DNA from: Phyto melanocephala
Taxonomy: Eukaryota; Arthropoda; Insecta; Diptera; Rhinophoridae
Reading direction: 5' to 3'
DNA: 64,000 nt
Assembly: GCA_941918925.1 (NCBI GenBank)
Contig: OW799235.1
Span: 34,151,201-34,215,200 of the forward strand
The translations under genes were made by a program, and so were the position numbers. The notes below the pieces were generated by a model, which ran no database searches, was not told where the DNA came from, and worked only from the letters and a program-made list of their open reading frames with translations. Below, in pieces: positions 11,717-22,319 of this stretch (position 1 is its first letter; each line of letters starts with the position of its first letter).

Positions 11717-12472
11717 TTTCTTCAGCTGTTTTCTGGTGTCTATTTTATGGTTTTCGTTAAGTTCTTACTAGCATCAGTTAAAAATGTTGGGCGTTTTCTG
11801 TAACTTAAATTCCATAAAAAGTGTTTTTTTTTATCATGTTTCAGCGACAATACCAGAACTAGCAGCAGATTGCGTTTTTCATTTGCTAAAAAAAATTAAA
11901 AAAAAATATATATAAAAACGAAATCAAATGCGACTGCGAATACGGCTCATAGAGAAAAAACAAAAAACACGTATAAAAGTGTACAACAAATAATAAAAAT
12001 CAGGTTTTTATTCAAAAAATCATTTAGTTGACTTGTTTTCCCACGTCGAAAATGTCAATTAAATGTATTCATTCATACCTGTGCAATTTTCATTAAGATA
12101 GATTTATGAATTCGCATTCTTTATGCTCAATTTTTTTTTTATTGATTTTGTGTTTTCATTTCGTTTGTGTTGCCCATTAATACTGTAACGTATTTTATAA
12201 CAAGCAATTTGTATGTTTTTCCTTTTTTTTTCGAATAATTGGTTTGTGTGTAAATTTTTTCCAGGGCTTTTAAAGAAATCAAAATTTTTGTTAGATTTAA
12301 AATGTCAGGTCGATTATGTTCTTTTTGTTTGTTACAGTCGGTAGAAATAAATATTTGTATAAAATCTTATATAAAAAGTTATGATTTTGATAAAACGAAT
12401 ACACAAAAGAAAAAGTAAGTAAATTATCAAATGCAAGGCATATCCTTGCCCTGATCAAATGTGTACTCTATT
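11717..12472. other. AT-rich spacer, no gene seen
   Basis: No supported feature. A-rich runs near 11887..11915 and T-rich runs near 12127..12235 are present. Confidence 0.5.
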
Positions 12473-12572
12473 GTTTTCACCAAGGCATATTCATACAGGT
12501 ATGTGTAACGGTGAATTAATACAACAAAGCAATTTTTTAGGGGATATTTTCCGTCAAAGCCAATTCGTATAT

Positions 12573-13103
12573 CAGGGATTGAAAAGTGTTTTTTATATGT
12601 TTAATTCAATAAAATTTTACAAAAAAAAGTATATGTAATTGTAAAACTCATTACAAATAGTGTAAAACTCATTACAAATAGTGGTGAATCTATTAAATGG
12701 TTCTGTTAATTCTGAATTTTTGCTGAGTAATATCAACTTTAATGTTCCACTTAGAGCTACTCGGAATTTTACTCCTCTTTATCTTAGATGTCTTCAAACT
12801 AACTACGCTGATGCTGACCCACGGAGGAGAATATCGAAAAACTATAATGATCTTTATAATTTGATTTTTCTGTAAATGTTAATATAATTAAACGTAATAT
12901 TATTCTGTTCTTAAATGTTTGTAATTAGTTAAGTTTATTTTTTGCATGTATTTTTTTTTGGTCTGTAAGGATTTCGTATCTATAGACTTTTATTAAATAA
13001 AAAAAAGAGCAACAAATTTATATAAATTTGTAAAATTTATTATAAAAATCGTACTAAAGTTAATTTTTTAATTCCAAATCCAAAGTCCGGTTTTCCATCC
13101 CTG
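12573..13103. mobile_element. Nested insert with CAGGGAT inverted ends
   Basis: The left border CAGGGATTGAAAA is mirrored by the right border, inverted CAGGGATGGAAAA. The flanks TCGTATAT and TATTAATA are not a clear target duplication. It lies inside the element at 12481..13198 and contains a LINE C-terminal fragment on the plus strand. A 20-bp direct repeat (AAAACTCATTACAAATAGTG) is present twice in tandem at about 12643..12682. Confidence 0.4.
12681..12875 (+). pseudogene. C-terminal fragment of a LINE ORF2
   Basis: A 64-codon frame ends naturally at TAA. Its sequence has INFNVPLRATRNF followed by QTNYADADPRRRI, matching the pattern N-V-P-x-R-x-x-R-N ... T-N-Y-x-x-x-x-P-x-x-R found at the very C-terminus of many insect non-LTR retrotransposon polyproteins. 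Nothing of the endonuclease or reverse transcriptase survives here, so it is a short 5'-truncated or captured remnant. It may belong to the same LINE as the fragment at 22320..24180, which lacks this end; that link is an inference. Confidence 0.5.
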
Positions 13104-13206
13104 TATTAATAACTGATTTAAAGGCGAATTCAACCAATTTTGACATTATGTTTACCCATCAGCTGTGCTGATAATTTCACCTGTATGAATTCGCCTTGGT
13201 TTTCAC

Positions 13207-13722
13207 TTTTTATATAGGAAGTTTGACATTAAAAAAAAGATTTGAAACACACATTGATGAAAACAAAATGTTTAACGGTATAGTTTCTAAGAAGGATTTC
13301 AAATCAAATCTTAACAGATATAGGTACAATGCAAATGTGCAATAACTTACATGATATTTGTACTGAAAGCTTTAGTTAAAATTACACGAAAACTGCACAG
13401 AAAAAAAATAAATTTTCTGATTCAATTAAAAGAAATTTAGAGAATAAAATAAAATATTTGTTTGAATGAGAACATATCACTTTGTAAATTGATAAATAAA
13501 AAAAAAATATCGTCGCTCTCATGTAGAATGGCCCTGACTCGTACTTTTTACGAAATTTCAAAATCAAAAATAATAGTTTTACAAGCGATATTACAAAAGA
13601 AATTTCATTACGTTAATACAGTTTCTGTTACGTTTTTTCCTTCTCCTGCAAAATCATAATTATTTGAGTTGGGGCCTTTCTACATGAGACCGACGATATG
13701 TAATTTTCCATACAATTTTATG
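13207..13722. other. AT-rich spacer, no gene seen
   Basis: Short frames occur on both strands (for example 13382..13659) but overlap each other, carry no recognisable motif and look like chance frames. Confidence 0.5.
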
Positions 13723-13730
13723 TTTGAATC

Positions 13731-13914
13731 TATGGTGTAATTACATAAGGTGATACAGTAAAGGAGAGCAATTTTTGGCTCTCTTTTTTTATGTATGGAG
13801 TTTGACAATTTCCGGAGTTGAAATCATTTGTTTAAATATGTAGTCTGCCATACTCCAGAACACAAAAAAATAGTCAGCTGGGCTGGCACCGCCACCTTGT
13901 ATAAGTGTATCCTC
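13731..13914. mobile_element. hAT-type MITE, copy 1
   Basis: A 184-bp element runs from TATGGTGTAATTACATAAGG to the end whose inverse is GAGGATACACTTATACAAGG. It is flanked by a perfect 8-bp direct repeat TTTGAATC (13723..13730 and 13915..13922). The interior is about 85-90 percent identical by eye to the copy at 24323..24509, including the hairpin-like AGAGCAATTTTTGGCTCT. The 8-bp duplication and the CA(T/G)GG-type ends of the second copy point to hAT. It has no coding capacity of its own and the frames across it are incidental. Confidence 0.85.
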
Positions 13915-13922
13915 TTTGAATC

Positions 13923-14319
13923 TATAAAATTTTTTATGAAAATATTTCCGATGTTCCAAAAAATATTAACAGAAACAAATAAAAAGTTTAATAAAAATAT
14001 TTACGATTTTTAAACGAATTATCAAAGAAAACAAATAAAAAGTTGATTGAATAATTTCACAAACATTTTGTTGGATATTAGTTCAAGAATATTTAAACAA
14101 AAAATAATGTTTGTTTAATTCAGACAAATATTTCAGAGAATGAATCAATGACAAACAGAATCAAACAGAATTATTTAATTAATGAAAATAGACGTATGAC
14201 AAGCCAGACAAGAAGAAGTCTTCTTCAAAGTCTTGTATCAAACTAAAATTTTTAAGTCTACAGTATCTTTAACTTAATAAGAATTATAAGAATTAATTAT
14301 AAAAATAGCAGACAATAAA
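13923..14319. other. AT-rich spacer, no gene seen
   Basis: No feature supported; A/T runs and a short AAGAAGAAGTCTTCTTC palindrome near 14209 only. Confidence 0.45.
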
Positions 14320-14950
14320 AACGCACACAAACTGCTATATTCGGCCATTCCAATTCTTATATACCCTTCACAACATCCCATTGTAAAATAATAAATTGAC
14401 GTGTGTTAAAAAAAATATAAAAAAAATTAAAAAAAAAAATAAAAAAAAAAAAAAAAATTAATAAAAAATAAAACAAAAATATATGAAAAAAATTAAAATA
14501 AAAATTAAAAAAAAAATTAAAAAAAAAATTAAAAAAAAATTATAAAAAAATAATAACAATATACATAATATATAAAATAAAAAATAAAAAAATTTTTGGG
14601 TTCAGCTGGAGTTCGATGCCACGTTTACTCTAACCAGTATACCACATTTGTATGTTTGTATGTTGTTGTTGTAATGTTGTTTTTGTGTAAAAAAAACGAG
14701 GTGGCCGTGGGTTTTTGCTCATATCGCAGTTGTTTATGTACCGATGTTTCTGATTTTCAATACCGATCTACTCCCGAATATTTCTGATATTTTAATACCT
14801 CACCCGGGTCCAGGCGATGTCGGGGCTTCAAAAAGTTGATTTCAACATACACACAGACAGATTCCCCTATTCATAAGCTTTCAGAAAATATGTACTTTAT
14901 TAGGTCGGAAATTAAAATTGTAGAAATTTCACACGGAATGAAGGGTATAA
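14320..14950 (+). repeat. Repeat family A, copy 2
   Basis: The order is the same as in copy 1: TATATTCGGCC...CTTATATACCCTTCACA, a long oligo-A/T tract (about 14410..14600), GTTCGATGCCACGTTTACTC, ACCGATCTACTCCCGAATAT and AAGCTTTCAGAAAATATG. It is decayed: the stem-loop is mutated, most of the GACAGACGG block is missing, and a deletion near the right end joins CACACGGAATG to AAGGGTATAA. The small frames at 14596 and 14836 lie inside the repeat and are not genes. Confidence 0.75.
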
Positions 14951-15107
14951 AAATAATAAATTTGTTGTTTAAGCCCATGTGTTATTCAAGGAAAATAATC
15001 AAACAAAAAATTATTTGAAACAATTAAAATATTAATAGAAAATTAAATTAAGGCAAACGTTTGTTTGATAATATTTTTGCGATAATTTTGTCTGTGTACA
15101 AATAAAA

Positions 15108-15310
15108 CAAGTGTAAGTACTATATACGGCTATGACGAATCTGGAAATATCCTTCACCATCATGCACGTAGGTAAAATGACCACATGGTAGTTTAGCTAA
15201 GATTTCCCAATTAATGTTATATGTCATTTTGGCTTATTTTTTCTGACGCCATTTTTTGTTTTGAATTTTCTAATAGTTAACTGTATTCTACGTTCAAAAA
15301 AATACTCGCC
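15108..15310 (+). repeat. Degenerate terminal fragment related to 205..400
   Basis: AAGTGTAAGTACTATATACG, GACGAATCTGGAAATA, CCTTCACCATCATG and a GACGCCATTTTTTGTTTT block follow the same order as at 205..400. Only the end of the element is kept. Confidence 0.5.
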
Positions 15311-16217
15311 ATTTTATTTAGATCGCCATCTTGCATTTAAATTTTTTCTATAGTTTATTGTATTTTACTAGCTAAGCCCTTTCATCTGATATTAATTTTC
15401 AGGGGGTTGAAGTGGGTACATTTTTTAATTACTAGATTTGATTCAAATATAAATTAATAGTACGCCATTTTGTAGTTGCGGCCATCAAGGATTTTAAGCC
15501 TTTTTGAAATGTCAAGTATCCTAGTCAAGTCACTTTTGAAACCCATATTGCTCCTCTCTGTTGTCCAGAAGCTATAAAAAAGTGAAAAATTTCGATTTAA
15601 AATATTTATTTTTGTATGACACTTCAATTTTAAAATATATTTTATGTTTGTAAACCTTGTGCTGATCTGATAAATACATGTTTTTGTTAATTTAAACTAA
15701 TTTCATATGTTTACGCATGTATGTGTGTATGCAGCATATTAGTAGTCAATACAATTAATTCCATTTGGAGGTTTTTTGTACATTATTTTCAAAAACACAA
15801 AAAAACAAATTTGAAAAATACTAAAGGTATTTTGGTGTGAAACATAAAATTTAATTATAATGCAAAAACATAGCCTGTTTTAAGCATTAAATTGTTATTA
15901 AACAAAATGTGTTGGCTGAAAATAAAAAAAACAAAAAATATTTATGTTCAATTAAGAACAAAGTAAATTGTTGGTTGTTATTGAAAAATGTTGTTTATAA
16001 AATTCAAATTTGAAAAAACAAAATCTCGTCTCAAATGCGTAATGCGATAAAGAAAATCTATGAATGAACAAGTAAATAATTCATACATTACGCACATAAG
16101 GCAAAAATCAGAGCAACAATTAAATGGCAATGACGACAATTTTCACAATATTTCAATCAATTATTCGAAATGTAGGTCAGCATATAGATTATTTCTTATT
16201 ACAAGTTTTTGTTCTGT
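15311..16217. other. AT-rich spacer, no gene seen
   Basis: No supported feature. The 96-codon frame starting at 16060 runs into repeat family B and has no recognisable motif. Confidence 0.45.
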
Positions 16218-16985
16218 TTTTATACCTGCCACCAAAAAACTGGTGGGGGTATATTTATTTGTCATTCCGTTTGTTACACATCGAAATATCCATTTTAGAC
16301 CCCATAAAATATATAATTCTGATTCGGGGTTCCATTTTATGACGATCTAGATATGTCCGTCTATCCGTTTGTTGAAAGCACGGTAGAGGTCGGCCTAAAT
16401 TTTGCCAGAAAATTTCTTTTACACAAGGTTTGTTTGGTATTGAAAATGGGCTAAATCGGAATATTAGGAACAGAGTTATAGATCGTAATACAAGAGCAAG
16501 TCAAAAAAACTCTGTCCTTCCAACATCGAATAAAATCCAATTGTGTCCAAACGCATTAACGTAGACTCATGAAACTTCGAATATTTATTTCCAAAAAGAT
16601 AAGAATGTACGAAAATTTTTACCTCACAGTGTATTTTTCGGTATTTTCAAAATTTAAAACGTAATAAAAGTGACAAAATTAGATGTATGGCTTTGCAAGC
16701 ATAGCTTTTTGGTCAAAGGCTTTATACTAACGGAAAATAAATATGACACGCCCACTTTTTGAAATTTATATAATTTCTCTATGAATAAAAATTTTGGAAA
16801 AATAAAAGACTTAGTTGAAATATCTAAGTTGAATTTATAAGCAGAAACTTCTTTGACACGCCTACTATAACGCCCACTTTTCACGTTATCTACTGACAAA
16901 ATTAGATTCATGGTGATGAAATTTCATACATATAGCTTTCTAGTCAATGTTATGTTTGAAAAGGAAGGGGACACACCCACTTTAA

Positions 16986-17732
16986 CCCTTTCCACCCGAC
17001 ATTCGAATAGCAATGCTAAAAAAAAAATTTTTGATATCAGCAGGTCATTAAGGCAATATATAACTTATTGTTAAAAAAAAAATGGAAAACTATTATGGGG
17101 GGCTTTTCCGCTAAAACACCATTTGCAACAGAGCTTTCGTCGTCTTGTGAATCTTCGTTGTCGCTGAAACCAGATACATCATTTGGTACAAATTCTTCAG
17201 AGCTTCCTCCAGAAAAATCTTCTAAATCGCTAGTACTATCAACTTCATCTTCCAAAACGTTTCAAATGTCGTCGGGATCCATTTTCTAGGAAAATAAAAT
17301 ATTTTCTTCAAGACAGGATATCATACTCACCGGACTACTGGTACATATGTGTACCACCCATACCATACGAATGGTACATATGTGGACCACCATACCATAT
17401 GAATGGAACATATAGGTAGCATAAAACAAATGTTTATTTATAAATATTTACCTTTTGCCGCAAAAATTAAGTTTATATTTTATTTTGAATATTTTCTGCA
17501 ATTCCACGCACAATATTATGCAAAAACCAATTTACACTTCACTATAGTTGCGTTGCAAGTCACAAAAAACGGTACCGTAAATACAAAAAATAAAAAAAAC
17601 ATAACAGCACAAACAGGAATGTATTAAGAGAACTATATGGAAATTTTTACAATCAAGCACCATTAAATTTGAAGCTTTTAGAGATGTTTAAACTTTAAGT
17701 GGTACACATATGTACCATCCGGGTCGAAAGGG
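16986..17732 (-). mobile_element. Non-autonomous piggyBac-like element in a TTAA site
   Basis: The element is flanked by TTAA on both sides (16982..16985 and 17733..17736). Its ends are CCCTTTCCACCCGA on the left and, inverted from the right, CCCTTTCGACCCGGATGG. Subterminal GGTACATATGTGTACCAC copies occur at about 17341 and, inverted, at about 17700. TTAA targeting with CCC-starting inverted repeats is the hallmark of piggyBac. At 747 bp it lacks nearly all of a transposase but keeps an acidic N-terminal segment (17100..17282), so it is an internally deleted derivative. The host sequence is repeat family B, whose paralogous empty site is visible at about 10098. Confidence 0.85.
17100..17282 (-). 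pseudogene. Acidic N-terminal remnant of a piggyBac-type transposase
   Basis: Reading leftward from an ATG at 17280..17282, the frame gives MDPDDI, a TGA stop at 17262..17264, and then an uninterrupted stretch of about 55 codons rich in Asp, Glu and Ser (LEDEVDSTSDLEDFSGG, then SGFSDNEDSQDDESS). Acidic, serine-rich N-termini are usual in piggyBac-family transposases, and the position inside a TTAA-flanked element fits. The catalytic domain and the cysteine-rich C-terminus are absent, and the early stop confirms that the gene is dead. Confidence 0.6.
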
Positions 17733-18129
17733 TTAACGCCTATCTCCCATATAAAGCATTATCTTAAATTCATATAACTTCTCTATTGACAATGGTTTTG
17801 GAAGAATAAATGACTTAGTTTTTTTTATTAGCAGAAACTTTATTGTTACGCCTAATTTAACTCCCATTTTCATTGAAAGACTAAATTTACGAAAATCAAA
17901 GTTATACAAAGAAAGTGATACATATTTTAGTAAATATAAAAAAATATTATTCAATAGCGATTACTGTTAATAACAAAATAATACATTTTGTGCTATAAAA
18001 GTACACAGAATATATGTAGGTAGTACTCTTACTTGTTAAATAAAATACCCCCTTATAGAATGTCTTTAATTATTGCAATTTAATTCGTTAAATGTTTAAT
18101 ATTTCGATTTTTAAACTGTTAGGGACCGT

Positions 18130-18552
18130 CCCAGCAAAAATTACTGCATACCCGGAAGCAGGTTTGTAAGGGAGAGACAAATGTACTGTCCTTTCCCAGC
18201 CTGCTTCAGGAAGGCATGATTTTTATATGAGATGTCCCACTTGGTAGGGCTCTTTGATGCTCTAATTATTTGCTATTTTCACACATGGTTAATGCACTAA
18301 TATCATGTCTCTTTTATGTGTTTTCAATAAATTTTTTAAGAACTACAGTAAAGAGAGGTAATCATTCGCTTACATTCCTGCATCCTCGTAAGCGAGAGAA
18401 GTTGCAGTAAGTTATTTTATAAAAAATTAAATATATTTAATAGAAATTTCTGACTTCCATTTATAGCACCCTCGAATGCGCTCTAATATTGCGCTATAAG
18501 AAGGCATGATTTTTTTTTACTGCTTACCGGTACAAAATAAATTTTTGCTGGG
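18130..18552. mobile_element. MITE-like element with CCCAGCAAAAATT ends
   Basis: CCCAGCAAAAATT at 18130 is repeated inverted at the right border (AATTTTTGCTGGG, ending 18552). GAAGGCATGATTTTT occurs twice inside (about 18211 and 18500), and CTGCATACCCGG near the left resembles inverted TACTGCTTACCGG near the right. No clear target duplication was found. It is 423 bp with no coding sequence. Confidence 0.5.
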
Positions 18553-19787
18553 GTACCACAAGTAAATTAATTTAGTGTAATTTCTAGCTTCTCCAAACAA
18601 TTGTTTGCCATGTGAACACCATTTATCGTGAGCTTCAAACTACTAAAATAAGCTTTTTAAATTCTCCTCAAGGGCGTACTTTACACGCGTCAGAGCAAAA
18701 ACAAAACTTTAATTGTTTTAATAGTCTTCCAACTAAATATTCATTTTTTCATCTATCAGACACCTCCTAAAAAATGTAAATTTTTTAAAACAAACAACAA
18801 CACATTGTTGAAAAATTCAGTTGTGTTTTTTGTTGTCGTTTTTATTATAATCACTCATAAATTTAATTTGAATTTTTTATTTCTACGTGATTCAAACAAC
18901 ATTGGAATTCTCTGTTTAAAGACCACTGCAAACAGGTGTCGGTCGGTGTCTAACAGCATGTTGTGACTTTGGATGAAGTCAATAAAGTCAGCATTTGATC
19001 GAAAGAGTCAACCCTTGTTAAACATAAAAGCAGTTAATTAATTGCAATCTCTCTATTTCTCTATTTGCTTATTTCGTAGACTTTTTATCTTGAAATATTT
19101 TCGTTTATGCCAGAAATAATAACAATAATTTGTCGGTTTTATTTTTGTTTTTTGCATAAATAAACAAATTAAAATAAAAGCGTTGCCATTTGTTCGCATA
19201 GCAGTTTGTAGTTGATTTGACCTTGGTTATTGAAATTTTAAAGTTGAAATAAAACAAGAATAAATAAAATCAACTTTTGGTAGTCGTACTCGTTTCACCT
19301 GAGGCAAAAAATCATTATATTTATGTATGGTAAAAGCACCAACACAATTATTTAAAGTTTATAGATTTGTCTATGGCTTAAATTATTTGTTACCAAGGGT
19401 GACCATATCAATGATTTTTTTTCTAAGTTTCAGAATTTAGTATTGATAATAGCTTAATAACTTTATATATAAAAAATATTTACCTTCATTTCTAATTTTG
19501 CCTTTTTGAAAAATTCCAAAAATTATGATTTTGGATAACATCTATCACGTATTACTGATAATAACTACATATTTTAGGAAAAAGTAATTTGTTGAATATT
19601 ATCACTAAAATGAATATGATCACACCGAGGGTTTGTCTTACAGCCAAACCTAAACAAGAGCGTCTAGCGTTTTTAGATGTCAAAAATGCTCATGGTCATA
19701 CGATGTAACTTGTGCTTGTGAGATCTGTTTAAAATCGAATATCGTTGAAGCAAAGCGTTTCAATTGGAAAATTCGATTTTGACAGAG
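18553..19787. other. AT-rich spacer, no gene seen
   Basis: Nothing recognised on either strand. Confidence 0.5.
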
Positions 19788-19985
19788 CGTTTAGGTTAGG
19801 TTAGTTTGAAAAGGAGGGTCACTAAAAGCCCAAACCCACGACAGGTATACACTTATGCCCAATTGGCTTCATATGAATAGAATAGTTAGAATATAAAGAG
19901 AAGCAGACCATTCCAGAGTCTCTGGAGGGAAATGAACCCGCAACCCCCACACTGGCAGACCAGCACACTACTGACTATTGAAATT
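19788..19985 (-). mobile_element. Probable tRNA-derived SINE
   Basis: On the minus strand the head reads AGTAGTGTGCTGGTCTGCCA then GGGGGTTGCGGGTTCATTTC. GGTTCATTTCC (19928..19938) is a close match to the RNA polymerase III B box GGTTCRANYCC, and the G(T/C)GTGCTGG.CTGCCA context is typical of tRNA-derived SINE heads. The body runs to a CTAACCTAACCTAA tail at 19788..19800. The A box is weak. It is non-coding and would depend on a LINE for movement. No target duplication was identified. Confidence 0.55.
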
Positions 19986-20113
19986 GACTGCACTGAAACT
20001 GTTGTTATTTTTCTGCTTTTTTAATTGTTTTAAAGTAATGCCATTATAGCTGTTTTCAGATCAATTCATTTGCGTTTCTTTAATAACATGATTAAACAAA
20101 AGTGTACAGTATA

Positions 20114-20362
20114 TCTGTGGCTTGGAGCTAAAAGGGCCAATGTCAAAATATTTACATTTGAGAAAATTGGAATTGAACTTTAACTTTTATAGGTGCTTTC
20201 ATAGTGACATTGGCCAGCATTTTATTTATGAAGCTGTTCTGGGTTAAGTATGACTTTAGCTGTTTTACCATAATGAAAAAGAGCAAGAAAACAAATCTAA
20301 TGCAATGATTAACTCAAAAGAGCAAAAAACTGACATTGGCCCTTTTAGCTCCAAGCCACAGG
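20114..20362. mobile_element. TA-flanked MITE with perfect 31-bp inverted repeats
   Basis: CTGTGGCTTGGAGCTAAAAG followed by GGCCAATGTCA (20115..20145) is repeated exactly in inverse at 20331..20361. TA dinucleotides flank the element (20112..20113 and 20363..20364). A third partial copy of the inner motif, TGACATTGGCC, lies near 20203. The length is 249 bp with no coding capacity. TA targets suggest Tc1/mariner-type mobilisation; perfect ends suggest relative youth. Confidence 0.75.
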
Positions 20363-20364
20363 TA

Positions 20365-22315
20365 AAATGTTGATGTTCTTGTTGTGGTTTGAAACATCAT
20401 ATCGTGGATATAATAAAGATTCGAGATTTATGTTCTATTGGTATAGAGATGTCAATAAGAATTTTAAAATTAGGAACACAGTATCTCGTAATTTACTTCT
20501 TGGTAACAGCTGTTAGAATACTTTATTGATAAAATCAGATATCGTTCTGATACTAATTTCTTCGGTGTAGATTTTACTTCGAACTCTTTCTTTCTCTCCT
20601 TATTTAAAGTCATTTTTATAAATTGGTAGACTGCCAGGCGTAGAATTATGACTTTTGATAAATCAGTACTGATAAATGCATAAATATATGATCTGTAGTT
20701 CCAGATTCCATTTTTATTCAGTATAGATATGTCGATATAGCTACTAATGCTAGTTTTTTTTTTATCTGTGAGATAACCCTTTTAGTCTCTGTAAAAGCAT
20801 TAGATTCTTGACAATGACGATACCAACCGCCGAGATGAAAGAGCGTGTCCAGTTTGAGTCCCAAACTAATAAGCCATAGGAAAGAAAATGGTCGTTTGTC
20901 TTTATTTGCTAAGTGAATTGGACATTGTAATCGAATAATTCTAGATTTAGTCAGGCTGGAGCGTAAGATCCTGAGATGTTGGAACCTATTACGAGTTGCA
21001 CTCTTTCGACTACATTTGCCACATTATTGTCGGTAAGCATCATACGACGATGGAGATCATATTGTTTAATAGGAAGTCATTTAACAAGAATACTGTATTC
21101 GCGATAGGTGTTTCGTTTCGCTGCAAACCTCTGTCTTCCAAGTTCACAGTTAGAGCAACATAGCACTTACTTCGGAAATAAGTTTGCAACATTTCAAACT
21201 TTGTTAAAGCGTAAAGTAACTAATTTCGCTCCGATAGTTTTTATTTAGAAAACAAAAACACAATCAATTTTGAAAACAATAAAAGATTAATTTAATTTAT
21301 TATTTTTATGAAAATTCAGATAATCTTATGAAACCAATTCTGGTCACTCTCTTTTGCATGATTTCATATGTTTTGGCTTGTTTCATTTTTTTCAAACAGT
21401 TTCCTGTGGTTTTTCAAAAAGAAGCATGAAAACGAAATGAAACCTAAAAAAACTACAAAGAAAAAGTATGTTTTTATATTTATTAAAAGAGAGTTCATGA
21501 ACTTGAGTTTGATTTTTTCAACTTTGTAAAGTAGTTTCTTGTGCTGCCACATTAATCTTGGTTAACAGCTTTTGTGTTGTTGGCTCTTTGCTTTTATGGA
21601 CAACGTACAACAAGTATGCGGGTTAATAAGTTTAATGGGTAAGACAGTTCACGGTATTTTCGCAAAGTAATTTTAAACGTTTATTTTTTTTATTGTTTGT
21701 TCTCGTAATGGCCTTTACTGCTTTATGGTTTTTGTTATTAATTTAAAATAGTGCTAAAATTAGTACAACAAAATTATAAATTCTAAAATTGTTAATTCAT
21801 ATTTTTTTTATCTCTTGTTTTTAAATGTATGTGTAAAACTAAAAGTGTTCAAGAGGAATGAAGAAAATATTAAACTTGTTTAATTTGTCTTAAATGTCAA
21901 GAATTTTAAAAGATTTAAACAGTGGTGAGATGCGCACATTTTGTCGTATATCTTCAGGTTGAATATGTATGTATGTCTTTATTAAATTTTAAAATAAATT
22001 CTCTGTAAACTAACTACACAATAACAGCAATATTAAATTAAAATCTAAAAAGACTTAAGAAATGTTAGGCAAAGGAAAAAATATATTTTAACAAATAAGC
22101 AGCATTGTAAGAATAATATTAAATAATTGAATGAATTTAGTTCTTGAAAAATAAAACTAGTATTAGGGAGCTTATATTCAAGTAATTTAGACATTGAAGT
22201 TTAGCGAATAAGTAAAATAGTTGTAGGACTGGATAGTATAGTGTCTTAGAAGAGTCATTTAGATATTAGCTGAGATAATAAAGGAGGGAAATATTAAACA
22301 GTTTAAAAGCTCATT
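20365..22315. other. AT-rich spacer, no gene seen
   Basis: No supported gene, RNA or repeat. The 62-codon minus frame at 21364 has no recognisable motif. Confidence 0.5.
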
Positions 22316-22319
22316 TACA

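Larger units (their letters stand above)
12481..13198. mobile_element. Non-autonomous hAT-like element with 8-bp target duplication
   Basis: The element begins CAAGGCATATTCATACAGGT and its right end read inverted is CAAGGCGAATTCATACAGGT (18 of 20). It is flanked on both sides by the perfect 8-bp direct repeat GTTTTCAC (12473..12480 and 13199..13206). An 8-bp duplication is characteristic of hAT elements, although not exclusive to them. The 718-bp interior carries a second inverted-ended insert (12573..13103) with a LINE fragment. The insertion at 42745 begins with almost the same terminus and also has an 8-bp duplication, so the two are probably one family. Confidence 0.75.
16218..18036 (-). 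repeat. Repeat family B, copy 2, split by a piggyBac-like insert
   Basis: The left end TTTATACCTGCCACCAAAAA and TGGTGGGGGTATA, then GACCCCATAAAATATAT, follow family B as in 9181..11716. The tandem part is reduced to about two degenerate units (CACGCCCACTTTT near 16748, CGCCTATCTCCCATATAAAG near 17737). The right end CTCTTACTTGTTA lies near 18030. It is interrupted between CCCACTTTAA and CGCCTATCTC by the element at 16986..17732; removing that element restores a sequence matching the uninterrupted copy near 10098. Confidence 0.75.

Noticed and set aside
16060..16350. 96-codon frame overlapping a 72-codon frame
   Set aside because: Its second half is the fixed left end of repeat family B, so it is a chance frame.
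19788..19805. TTAGG-like run as a telomeric repeat
   Set aside because: Only two or three imperfect units, at the expected tail position of a SINE; flies lack TTAGG telomeres.
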